DNA from: Actinomycetota bacterium
Lineage (GTDB): Bacteria > Actinomycetota > Thermoleophilia > Miltoncostaeales > Miltoncostaeaceae
Direction: 5' to 3'
Assembly: GCA_005788075.1 (NCBI GenBank)
Contig: SXZC01000144.1
Coordinates: 1-17,698 of the forward strand
Length of the DNA stretch: 17,698 nucleotides
The position numbers and the translations under genes are program-made. The notes under the pieces are model-generated. The model worked only from the letters and a program-made list of their open reading frames with translations, was not told where the DNA came from and did no database searches. Shown here one piece after another: positions 1 to 5,777 of the stretch (the first letter of the stretch is position 1; the number at the start of each line of letters is the position of its first letter).

Positions 1-30
1 ATGCGCTCTAACCACCTGAGCTAATCGCCC
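1..30 (-). tRNA. tRNA gene, 5' part, cut by the left window edge
   Basis: Read on the minus strand, these bases give GGGCGAT (5' acceptor strand), TA, then a D-arm with stem GCTC/GAGC and loop AGGTGGTTA, followed by GCAT entering the anticodon stem. This is the standard start of a bacterial tRNA. The acceptor and D-arm bases resemble tRNA-Ile(GAU) genes, but the anticodon, T-arm and 3' end lie outside the window, so the isotype is not determined. The gene is divergent from the DUF151 gene at 86. Confidence 0.8.
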
Positions 31-40
31 GCGGCGCGGG

Positions 41-46
41 ACCATA
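41..46 (-). promoter_or_regulatory. possible -10 element of the tRNA gene
   Basis: On the minus strand this reads TATGGT, 10 nt upstream of the tRNA 5' end, a plausible place for a -10 hexamer serving a tRNA precursor. No good -35 hexamer is seen at the expected distance. Confidence 0.35.
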
Positions 47-73
47 GCACCGGAGTGGTGCCCTGCCCGCGTC

Positions 74-79
74 TATGAT
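74..79 (+). promoter_or_regulatory. -10 element of a probable leaderless promoter for the DUF151 gene
   Basis: TATGAT (5 of 6 matches to TATAAT) ends 6 nt before the ATG at 86, so transcription would begin at or next to the start codon. The upstream bases contain no Shine-Dalgarno sequence, which fits a leaderless transcript. No clear -35 is seen. A small inverted repeat, GCACC/GGTGC at 47-51 and 57-61, lies where a -35 or an operator would be. Confidence 0.5.
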
Positions 80-85
80 CGGCCC

Positions 86-568
86 ATGCAGGAGATGGTC
101 ATCTACGGGGTGAGCTTCGACATGGTCGGCAAGCAGCCGATCGTGCTGCTCAAGACGGTCGACGGGAACCGCTTCCTGCCGATCTGGATCGGCCACGCCG
201 AGGCGTCGGCGATCCTCATGAAGCTGCAGGGCACCGAGTCGCCCCGGCCCATGACCCACGACCTCATCACCGAGATGATCGACGGCCTGCAGGCCGAGGT
301 GTCGCGGGTGACGGTCACCGAGATGCGCGACAACACCTTCTACGCGCTCATCCACCTTCGCACGCCCGGGCCCGACGTGGAGATCGACTCCCGGCCCAGC
401 GACGCCATCGCCGTCGCGGTGCGCACGGGCGCCCCGATCTTCGCCTCCGACGACCTGCTCGACGAGAACGCCATCGAGTTCGAGCACGAGCCCGAGGACG
501 ACGAGGACATGGTCGAGAAGTTCAAGGAGTTCCTCGACCAGGTGACCCCGGAGGACTTCGCCGACTGA
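86..568 (+). CDS. Bifunctional nuclease-family protein (BFN/DUF151)
   Basis: A 160-residue protein covering the whole DUF151 (bifunctional nuclease) domain. The N-terminal half carries family-typical blocks such as the VLLKTVDGNRFLPIWIGHAE stretch, where residues at the surface and the PIWIG motif are characteristic; the middle has a DSRPSDAIAVAVR block, the best-known signature of the family. The C-terminal tail from about residue 131 is strongly acidic, as is usual in actinobacterial members. Plant and thermophilic relatives have been reported to cleave RNA and single-stranded DNA, but the role in actinobacteria is not established. The first ATG is chosen because a -10 element sits 6 nt upstream; a second ATG lies three codons downstream. 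It is a single-gene unit, convergent with the chorismate mutase gene. Confidence 0.9.
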   Translation: MQEMVIYGVSFDMVGKQPIVLLKTVDGNRFLPIWIGHAEASAILMKLQGTESPRPMTHDLITEMIDGLQAEVSRVTVTEMRDNTFYALIHLRTPGPDVEIDSRPSDAIAVAVRTGAPIFASDDLLDENAIEFEHEPEDDEDMVEKFKEFLDQVTPEDFAD

Positions 569-574
569 GCGGGG

Positions 575-595
575 CGGCGCGCACGCGGCGCGCCG
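575..595. terminator. GC-rich hairpin between convergent genes
   Basis: CGGCGCGC and GCGCGCCG form a perfect 8-bp stem around a 5-nt loop (ACGCG), starting 6 nt after the DUF151 stop and ending 6 nt before the stop of the opposing gene. There is no T-run on either strand, so if it ends transcription it does so without a classical U-tract. Confidence 0.4.
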
Positions 596-601
596 GCAGG
601 G

Positions 602-892
602 TCAGCGGGCGGTTTCCCTCTTCGTGAGCTCGAGGATGTGCCCGTAGATCTCCGCGAGGCCCTCGTCGGAGAGCGCGCCCTTGTTGGCGCCCTGCAGGTA
701 GCGCACCATCCACTCCTCGCGCGAGGCGTCCACGAACTCCAGGCCCCGCTCCTCCTTGTACGCGCGCAGGCGCGAGACGAGCGCGAGGCGCTGGTTGAGC
801 GCCTGCATGATCTTGAGGTCGTTGTCGATCACCTGATCACGCATCTGGCGGATCACGACGTCCTCAGTGGTCGAAACGGGGTCATTCGGCAT
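602..892 (-). CDS. Chorismate mutase, AroQ (type II) fold
   Basis: A stand-alone 96-residue all-alpha chorismate mutase, which converts chorismate to prephenate for phenylalanine and tyrosine synthesis. Spacing matches the E. coli P-protein mutase domain: R18, R35, K46, D55, R58 and E59 correspond to E. coli R11, R28, K39, D48, R51 and E52, so the substrate-binding set is present. There is no signal peptide, so it is cytoplasmic rather than the secreted *AroQ type. Length is usual for a free-standing domain. It is a single-gene unit divergent from tatA and convergent with the DUF151 gene. The ATG has no Shine-Dalgarno sequence, but a -10-like TAGGGT lies 7 nt upstream. No other aromatic amino acid gene is in the window. 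Confidence 0.92.
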   Translation of the reverse strand: MPNDPVSTTEDVVIRQMRDQVIDNDLKIMQALNQRLALVSRLRAYKEERGLEFVDASREEWMVRYLQGANKGALSDEGLAEIYGHILELTKRETAR

Positions 893-899
893 GCCGGAA

Positions 900-905
900 A
901 CCCTA
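900..905 (-). promoter_or_regulatory. -10-like element upstream of the chorismate mutase gene
   Basis: On the minus strand TAGGGT ends 7 nt before the ATG at 892, placing the transcript start at or close to the start codon. No -35 match is seen. It lies in the 71-bp divergent region shared with tatA, which also contains an inverted repeat CCGGAA (894-899) and TTCCGG (925-930). Confidence 0.35.
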
Positions 906-947
906 TCCCAGTACCCCGCCCGGCTTCCGGTGAACCTCCCGGGGGTC

Positions 948-953
948 TAGCCT
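948..953 (+). promoter_or_regulatory. -10-like element upstream of tatA
   Basis: TAGCCT lies 10 nt before the tatA ATG, with TTCCGG (925-930) 17 bp upstream as a poor -35 candidate. The leader would be only a few nucleotides long. The same TAGCCT hexamer is found in front of the SDR gene at 5740. Confidence 0.35.
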
Positions 954-963
954 TTCCTACCCG

Positions 964-1272
964 ATGTTCGACCTCTCGCCCATCCAGATCATCATCGTGC
1001 TCGTGATCGCCGTGCTCGTGCTCGGCCCCACGAAGCTGCCCGAGTTCAGCCGGGCGGTGGGCAAGGGGATCCGCGACTTCAAGGGCGCGATCAGCGGTGA
1101 CCGGCACGACGACGACCCCGCGCCGCAGCCCACCCCCGCCGCGCAGGCGGCTCCGGTGACCACGGCCACGGCCGGTGAGCCCGAGCAGCCCACCACCGCG
1201 CCGGACGTGCTCGAGGGCATCGTCGTGAGCGGCGACTCGCCGCCGGGCGAGCGGCCGGGGCCGCAGGGGTAG
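964..1272 (+). CDS. tatA: Sec-independent translocase subunit TatA
   Basis: A 102-residue TatA/E-family protein of the twin-arginine pathway, which oligomerises to let folded proteins cross the membrane. A short N-terminal transmembrane helix (about residues 5-21) ends in LGPTKLPE, the family hinge (usually FG..KLPE), and is followed by the amphipathic helix with F, R, K and D residues to about residue 41. The tail is rich in Pro, Ala and Asp and probably disordered. tatC follows after 4 nt, so the two are co-transcribed. No tatB is beside them, consistent with a minimal TatAC system or a tatB elsewhere. Confidence 0.92.
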   Translation: MFDLSPIQIIIVLVIAVLVLGPTKLPEFSRAVGKGIRDFKGAISGDRHDDDPAPQPTPAAQAAPVTTATAGEPEQPTTAPDVLEGIVVSGDSPPGERPGPQG

Positions 1273-1276
1273 TCCC

Positions 1277-2074
1277 ATGAGCGGCCGCTTCGGGCGATTC
1301 GGCGTGCGCCGGGTCGATCCCGACGACAAGCTGAGCGTCGTTGAGCACCTCACCGAGCTGCGCCGCCGGCTGGTAATCGCCGTGGTGGCCCTCGTCGTGG
1401 CCTTCGCCGTGCTCTACGTGTTCAACGCGTGGCTGCTCGGCGTGCTGCTCGACCCGCTCGCGCCCGAGTACCGCAAGCTCCTCGCGCTGTCGCCCACCGA
1501 GCCGTTCCTGGTGATCCTCAAGGTGGTGCTGGGCGCATCGATCCTGGTGACGCTGCCGATCCTGCTCTACCAGCTGTACGCCTACGTGGTGCCCGCAATC
1601 GGCGAGCAGACCCGCAAGAAGATGCTCGCGATCGTGGCGGGGGTGTCCGGGCTCTTCATCGGCGGCGTGCTGTTCGTGTACTTCCTCGTGCTGCCGGTCG
1701 CCCTGCAGTGGCTGCTGGGCTTCGCCGGTGACGACTTCCAGGTGTCGCTGCGCGCGGCCGACTACTTCTCGTTCGCCCTCACGATCATGTTCGCCGGAGG
1801 GCTGGTGTTCGAGGTGCCCGTGGCGATGCTCGTGCTGGCGCGCATGGGGCTGGTGACGGCGCAGCAGTTCCGGCGCTGGTGGCGCTACGCGATCGTGGTG
1901 ATCGCCTTCATCGCGGCGATCCTCCCGGGCGGCGATCCGCTGAGCATGCTCATGTTGATGGTCCCGCAGCTCATCCTCTACGGGGTGGGTATCTGGCTGG
2001 CCTCGGTCTTCGGCAGGCCCGCGCCGTGGGCGAGCGCCGAGCCCGCCGCCGGGGCGTCCGAGACCCCTGCCTGA
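1277..2074 (+). CDS. tatC: Sec-independent translocase subunit TatC
   Basis: A 265-residue polytopic TatC, the receptor for twin-arginine signal peptides. The conserved N-terminal cytoplasmic block EHLTELRRRL (residues 23-32) precedes the first transmembrane helix. Six hydrophobic segments follow, with the SPTEPF block in the first external loop and the GG.VFEVPV segment before the later helices, as in the family. Length is normal. The last 20 residues are Ala/Pro-rich. It follows tatA by 4 nt and shares its transcript. The 79-bp gap downstream holds two weak hairpins (2088-2104 and 2107-2119) and the promoter of the next unit. Confidence 0.95.
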   Translation: MSGRFGRFGVRRVDPDDKLSVVEHLTELRRRLVIAVVALVVAFAVLYVFNAWLLGVLLDPLAPEYRKLLALSPTEPFLVILKVVLGASILVTLPILLYQLYAYVVPAIGEQTRKKMLAIVAGVSGLFIGGVLFVYFLVLPVALQWLLGFAGDDFQVSLRAADYFSFALTIMFAGGLVFEVPVAMLVLARMGLVTAQQFRRWWRYAIVVIAFIAAILPGGDPLSMLMLMVPQLILYGVGIWLASVFGRPAPWASAEPAAGASETPA

Positions 2075-2106
2075 GCATGTTCCCCCGGGTGCCGTCCCTG
2101 CACCGC

Positions 2107-2119
2107 CGACCGAAGGTCG
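2107..2119. other. Small inverted repeat next to the -35 of the dioxygenase unit
   Basis: CGACC and GGTCG form a 5-bp stem with loop GAA, directly adjoining the -35 hexamer at 2120. It could be the end of the tat transcript or an operator half-site. The short stem supports neither strongly. Confidence 0.25.
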
Positions 2120-2147
2120 TTGAGGGCGCAAGTATCGACGCTACGAT
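2120..2147 (+). promoter_or_regulatory. Promoter of the mhqO/mhqD-like unit, probably leaderless
   Basis: TTGAGG (2120-2125) and TACGAT (2142-2147) are separated by 16 bp and resemble housekeeping -35 and -10 hexamers. The -10 ends 6 nt before the ATG at 2154, so the mRNA should begin at the start codon. This is the best complete promoter in the window. No Shine-Dalgarno sequence is present. Confidence 0.55.
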
Positions 2148-2153
2148 GACGCC

Positions 2154-3104
2154 ATGAAGCTCAACGGGATCCACCACATCACCGCGATCACCGGCGACGC
2201 GCTGCGGAACCTCGACTTCTACACGCGGGTGATGGGCCTCCGGCTCCTGGCCAAGACCGTCAACCAGGACGACCCCGGCGCCTACCACCTCTTCTACGGC
2301 GATGAGCATGCGCGCCCGGGCGCCGACCTGACGTTCTTCGAGTACCCGGGCGCCATGCCCGGCCGCCTCGGCGCCGGCGCGCCCCATCGCATCGCCTGGC
2401 GCGTGGCATCGCCCGATGCCCTGGCGTTCTGGGAGCAGCGCCTGGCCGCGGAGGGGTGCGCGACGCGCCGCGATGGCCATGAGCTGCAGTTCGAGGACCC
2501 CGAAGGCCTGGGCCACGTGCTGGTGATCGACGACGGCACGGACGCGCCCCTCGCCGCCCAGCACCCGGAGATTCCCGAGGAGCATGCGCTGCGGGGGTTC
2601 GACGGGGTGCGGGTGTACAGCGGCGCCCCGGACGCCACTGCTGCGGTGCTCGAGCGCCTCATGGGCGCCATGCCACTTCCGGATGGGCGCCTGGCGCTCC
2701 GCGGCGGGTCGCGCGGCGGGTGGATCTCCGTGGAGGAGGCACCTGACGGGGCGTGGGCCCATCAGGGCGCGGGGGTCATCCACCACATCGCCTTCTGCAC
2801 GAATGACGATGACCAGCCGGAGTGGGATCGCCTGCTGCGCCAGGCGCGCATCGGCACCAGCGGCATCGTGGATCGCCACTTCTTCCGCTCGGTGTACTTC
2901 CGCGAGCCCGGGGGCCTGCTCTTCGAGCTGGCTACCGAGGAGCCCGGGTTCACCGTGACCGGTCCCGAGGAGGACTTCGGCCGGAACCTCTTCCTGCCGC
3001 CCTGGCTGGAGGAGCGCCGCGACCTGGTGGAGGCCCGGCTCGTGCCAGTGCCGGATCCACGCGCGGACTGGCCATCGGAAGCGCCTCCGCCGGCGACAGC
3101 GTGA
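2154..3104 (+). CDS. Ring-cleaving extradiol dioxygenase, MhqO-like (two VOC domains)
   Basis: A 316-residue protein of the vicinal-oxygen-chelate superfamily related to MhqO/LinE hydroquinone dioxygenases, which use Fe(II) to open hydroquinone-type rings. Two glyoxalase-fold modules are seen: the first begins GIHHITAITGD (H7, H8) and continues with the family stretch KTVNQDDPGAYHLFYGDE; the second begins at VIHHIAF (H210, H211). E258 in the C-terminal LLFELATEE stretch is the likely carboxylate metal ligand. Length matches the family. It overlaps the next gene by 4 nt (GTGA), so translation is probably coupled. In Bacillus subtilis the same two families sit together in mhqNOD, which is induced by quinones. 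No nitroreductase or MhqR-type regulator is in this window, and the substrate is inferred. Confidence 0.85.
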   Translation: MKLNGIHHITAITGDALRNLDFYTRVMGLRLLAKTVNQDDPGAYHLFYGDEHARPGADLTFFEYPGAMPGRLGAGAPHRIAWRVASPDALAFWEQRLAAEGCATRRDGHELQFEDPEGLGHVLVIDDGTDAPLAAQHPEIPEEHALRGFDGVRVYSGAPDATAAVLERLMGAMPLPDGRLALRGGSRGGWISVEEAPDGAWAHQGAGVIHHIAFCTNDDDQPEWDRLLRQARIGTSGIVDRHFFRSVYFREPGGLLFELATEEPGFTVTGPEEDFGRNLFLPPWLEERRDLVEARLVPVPDPRADWPSEAPPPATA

Positions 3105-3763
3105 GCGCGCTGGCCGTGAGCAACTCGCCGGGGGGAGAGCCACCCGAGCTGGGCTTCGCCCACGCGTTCGAGCCCGGGACAGGCCCCGACACGCTGCTGG
3201 TGCTGCACGCCACGGGCGGCGATGAGCACCAGTTGATGCCGCTGGCGCGGCGACTGGCGCCCCACGCGAACCTGCTTGCTCCCCGCGGCAAGGTGATGGA
3301 GGGCGGCACGACCCGCCGCTTCTTCGCGCGCCGCAGCATGCTCGACCTCGACATCGACGACCTCATGCTGGCCGCGGACGAGCTCGCCGCCTTCGTGGCG
3401 GACGCGGTGTCGGCCTACGGCCTCGACCCCTCACGCGTGATGGCCCTCGGATACTCCAACGGCGCGAACGCCGCGGTGGGCATGCTGTTCCGCCACCCCG
3501 GGGTGCTCGCAGGCGCTGCCCTCCTGCGACCGGTCATGCCCTATGAGCCGGGCGAGATCGCGCCCCTCCCCGGCACGCGGGTGCTCATCGCCGCCGGCAC
3601 GCACGATGCCTACTCGTCGATGAGCGCCACGGAGCGCCTCGGCGAGGTGCTCGAGCAAGCGAGCGCCGACGTGATGATCAGCGTGGTCGAGGCGGGCCAT
3701 GAACTGGTGGAGCGCGACCTGCTGGTGACGGCCGAGTGGCTCGGTCGGGACGCCGCCGCCTGA
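3101..3763 (+). CDS. Alpha/beta hydrolase, MhqD-like carboxylesterase/phospholipase family
   Basis: A 220-residue alpha/beta hydrolase of the MhqD/YodD group. After the oxyanion-hole region (LHATGGDEHQL in place of HGxGGDE) come the family blocks APRGKVMEGGTTRRFFAR and GYSNGAN. The predicted triad is S119 (GYSNG), D169 (GTHD) and H200 (AGHEL), all present. It is cytoplasmic, with no signal peptide. The start is taken as the GTG at 3101, which overlaps the dioxygenase stop in a GTGA; an in-frame GTG at 3116 is possible. The open frame extends upstream to 2822, but that part lies inside the dioxygenase. With the dioxygenase it forms a two-gene unit likely to act on quinone-type compounds or their adducts. 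Confidence 0.85.
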   Translation: MSALAVSNSPGGEPPELGFAHAFEPGTGPDTLLVLHATGGDEHQLMPLARRLAPHANLLAPRGKVMEGGTTRRFFARRSMLDLDIDDLMLAADELAAFVADAVSAYGLDPSRVMALGYSNGANAAVGMLFRHPGVLAGAALLRPVMPYEPGEIAPLPGTRVLIAAGTHDAYSSMSATERLGEVLEQASADVMISVVEAGHELVERDLLVTAEWLGRDAAA

Positions 3764-3769
3764 GCTGAT

Positions 3770-3786
3770 GCTGGGCGGTCCCCAGC
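3770..3786 (+). terminator. First hairpin downstream of the hydrolase gene
   Basis: GCTGGG and CCCAGC form a 6-bp stem around a 5-nt loop, 6 nt after the hydrolase stop. There is no T-run after it. With the stronger hairpin at 3793 it makes a tandem pair in the gap between convergent genes. Confidence 0.35.
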
Positions 3787-3788
3787 TC

Positions 3789-3846
3789 GGCACCGGTGCC
3801 GGTCCCGAACCCGGCACCGGCCCCAGCGCCCGCGCCATTGGCACCG
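3789..3846. repeat. Three imperfect GGCACCG repeats in a convergent gap
   Basis: GGCACCG occurs at 3789-3795, 3813-3819 and 3840-3846, within a Pro/Ala-codon-like C- and G-rich tract. The first copy is part of a 12-bp palindrome GGCACCGGTGCC (3789-3800). The gap 3764-3861 contains no convincing gene. Confidence 0.45.
3793..3820. terminator. Strong hairpin between the + hydrolase unit and the - glycan cluster
   Basis: CCGGTGCCGG (3793-3802) and CCGGCACCGG (3811-3820) are perfect 10-bp reverse complements around an 8-nt loop. The stem is about 30 nt downstream of the hydrolase stop and about 40 nt downstream of the ABC ATPase stop, so it can fold in both transcripts. No U-tract follows on either strand. 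A bidirectional terminator is the simplest reading. Confidence 0.5.
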
Positions 3847-3861
3847 TGCCCGGCGCGGGGG

Positions 3862-4791
3862 TCAGTCCGGCGAGTCCTCGCGCAGGGAGTGCCCGGTGAG
3901 CACGATGAAGAGGTCCTCGAGCGTGGCGCGTCGCTCGGCCACCATCTCGTAGGGGGTCCCGGCGCCGTCGGCGCGCGCGCGCATGTCGTGGGCGCTGTCG
4001 CCGAAGGCCATCACGATCTCGCCCTCCACCAGGTGGCTTGGGCTGATCGCGGCGGCAAGCGCCGCCGCGCCCGGCGGCTCCGTTCGCAGCTCGAGCACCT
4101 CTGCCCCGACCTCCTCGCGCACCAGCGCGGCGGGCGCCCCCTCGCGCACCACCCGGCCGTGGTCGATGACCACGATGCGATCGCAGAGGCGCTCGGCCTC
4201 GTCCATGTAGTGCGTGGTGATCACCACGGATGTGCCCCCGGCGCGCAGGTCGCGCAGTCGCTCCCACACCATGCGCCGCGCCTGGGGGTCGAGCCCGGTT
4301 GTGGGCTCGTCGAGCAGGATCATCTCGGGGTCGTTGATGAGCGCCCGCGCGATCTGCAGCCGGCGCTGCATGCCACCCGAGAGCTTCACCACGGTGTCGT
4401 CGGCCCGCTCGTGCAGGTCGACGAAGCGCAGCAGCTCCATCGCCCGCTCGCGTGCGGGGCCCGCCTTGATGCCGAAGTAGCGCGCGTATACGAGCATGTT
4501 CTCGAGCACGGTGAGCTCGAGGTCGAGGTTGACCTCCTGCGGCACCACGCCGAGCCGGGCCTTCAGCGCGCGCGGATCGCCATCAGGGTCGATGCCCAGC
4601 ACCGCGAGCTCGCCGGCGTCGCGCTCGGAGAGGCACGCCAGCATGCGCATGGTGGTGGTCTTGCCGGCCCCGTTGGGCCCCAGGAACCCGAAGCACTCGC
4701 CGCGCCGCACCTCGAGGCTGATGCCGTCGACCGCCACGCGCGATCCGTAGGCCTTGCGGAGGCCTTGCGCGAGCACGGCGGGGCCGGCCAT
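3862..4791 (-). CDS. ABC transporter ATP-binding protein, DrrA/NodI-like
   Basis: A 309-residue ATPase subunit with all nucleotide-binding motifs: Walker A GPNGAGKTT (38-46), Q-loop Q85, signature LSGGM (137-141), Walker B ILLDE (158-162) and switch H194. After about residue 225 there is a C-terminal extension of the type found in DrrA-like exporters of drugs, lipids or polysaccharide. It starts 7 nt after the SDR stop and is the last gene of the minus-strand cluster. The unusual point is that no ABC-2 permease lies next to it: the downstream neighbour is on the other strand. The permease must be elsewhere, and the cargo cannot be named. Membership of an exporter is a family inference. Confidence 0.9.
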   Translation of the reverse strand: MAGPAVLAQGLRKAYGSRVAVDGISLEVRRGECFGFLGPNGAGKTTTMRMLACLSERDAGELAVLGIDPDGDPRALKARLGVVPQEVNLDLELTVLENMLVYARYFGIKAGPARERAMELLRFVDLHERADDTVVKLSGGMQRRLQIARALINDPEMILLDEPTTGLDPQARRMVWERLRDLRAGGTSVVITTHYMDEAERLCDRIVVIDHGRVVREGAPAALVREEVGAEVLELRTEPPGAAALAAAISPSHLVEGEIVMAFGDSAHDMRARADGAGTPYEMVAERRATLEDLFIVLTGHSLREDSPD

Positions 4792-4798
4792 GGGCGGG

Positions 4799-5740
4799 CT
4801 AGGCCCGGGCGGCGCTGGTGGCGGTGGTGCCCTGGATCGTCATGCGCAGGCCGTCGGCCAGGCCGATGGTCGGCTCCCACCCGAGGATGCCCCGTGCACG
4901 CGTGATGTCGGGCTGGCGCACCGTGGGGTCGTCCTGCGGAAGCGCCTCGTAGACGATCTCCGAGGGGGATCCGGTGGCCTCGAGCACGGCCTCGGCCAGC
5001 TGGAGGATCGTGTACTCCTCCGGATTGCCGATGTTCACCGGGTCGTGCTCATCGCTGCGGATCAGCCGCACGAGGCCCTCGATGAGGTCGGTGACGAAGC
5101 AGAACGACCGCGTCTGGCTGCCGTCGCCGAACACGGTGAGGGGCGCGCCCTCGCTGGCCTGGCGCAGGAACGTGGGGATGGCACGGCCATCCTTGGGCCG
5201 CATGCGCGGGCCGTCGGTGTTGAAGATGCGCACGATGTGGGTGTCCACGCCCTGCTGGCGGTGGTAGGCCATGGTGAGCGCCTCGGCGTAGCGCTTGGCC
5301 TCGTCGTACACCCCGCGCGGCCCGATGGGGTTCACGTGGCCCCAGTAGTCCTCGCGCTGCGGGTGCACCTGCGGGTCGCCGTACACCTCGCTCGTGGATG
5401 CCAGCAGGAACCTCGCGCGGTGCTTCTTCGCCAGGCCCAGCGCGTTGTGCGTGCCGTACGAGCCCACCTTCAGGGTGTGCAGTGGCAGGCGCAGGTAGTC
5501 GATGGGGCTGGCGGGCGACGCCAGGTGGAACACCTCGTCAAGGGGCTCGCCGATGTCCAGGTGGCGCGTCATGTCGTGCTCGAGGAACACGAAGTCGCCC
5601 GACCGGATGTGCTCGATGTTCTCGAGCGTGCCGGTGTCGAGGTTGTCGACGCAGATCACGCGGTGGCCATCCGACAGGAGGCGGTCGCAGAGGTGGGAGC
5701 CGAGGAATCCGGCCCCGCCGGTGACGAGTGAGGTGGGCAT
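4799..5740 (-). CDS. NAD-dependent epimerase/dehydratase, UDP-glucuronate decarboxylase-like
   Basis: A 313-residue extended SDR. It has the Rossmann motif GGAGFLG (8-14), the STSEVYGDP block (115-123) containing the catalytic Thr/Glu region, and Y145xxxK149. The blocks HLASPASPIDY, YWGHVNPIGPRGVYDEAKR and FGDGSQTRSF.FV.DL resemble UDP-xylose synthases (UXS), which turn UDP-glucuronate into UDP-xylose via a 4-keto intermediate. Two changes stand out: RGVYDEAKR where UXS usually has RSCYDEGKR, and FNTDGPRM where it usually has FNTYGPRM. The product could therefore be another UDP- or dTDP-sugar. It would supply a nucleotide sugar to the glycosyltransferases upstream. It is followed by the ABC ATPase after 7 nt and preceded by a likely promoter. 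Confidence 0.82.
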   Translation of the reverse strand: MPTSLVTGGAGFLGSHLCDRLLSDGHRVICVDNLDTGTLENIEHIRSGDFVFLEHDMTRHLDIGEPLDEVFHLASPASPIDYLRLPLHTLKVGSYGTHNALGLAKKHRARFLLASTSEVYGDPQVHPQREDYWGHVNPIGPRGVYDEAKRYAEALTMAYHRQQGVDTHIVRIFNTDGPRMRPKDGRAIPTFLRQASEGAPLTVFGDGSQTRSFCFVTDLIEGLVRLIRSDEHDPVNIGNPEEYTILQLAEAVLEATGSPSEIVYEALPQDDPTVRQPDITRARGILGWEPTIGLADGLRMTIQGTTATSAARA

Positions 5741-5748
5741 GGCCGGGA

Positions 5749-5777
5749 AGGCTAGTGCAGGCCGCAGGTGCGGTGAA
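5749..5777 (-). promoter_or_regulatory. Probable internal promoter for the SDR-ABC pair
   Basis: On the minus strand TTCACC (5777-5772) and TAGCCT (5754-5749) are 17 bp apart, and the -10 ends 8 nt before the ATG at 5740. It starts directly after the stop codon of the upstream gene. It suggests that the SDR and the ABC ATPase can be expressed independently of the rest of the cluster. Confidence 0.45.

Noticed and set aside
1091..2131. Open frame of 346 codons on the minus strand across tatA/tatC
   Set aside because: It is antisense to the clear tatA and tatC genes, and its His/Gln/Glu-rich composition does not resemble a real protein.
2822..3100. N-terminal extension of the MhqD-like hydrolase
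   Set aside because: It lies wholly inside the dioxygenase in another frame and is Arg/Pro-rich. The GTG at 3101 fits both the family length and the overlap pattern.
4754..5731. Open frame of 325 codons on the plus strand opposite the SDR gene
   Set aside because: The minus strand carries a complete SDR with catalytic residues. The plus-strand product has the Val/His/Asp-rich composition expected of an antisense frame.
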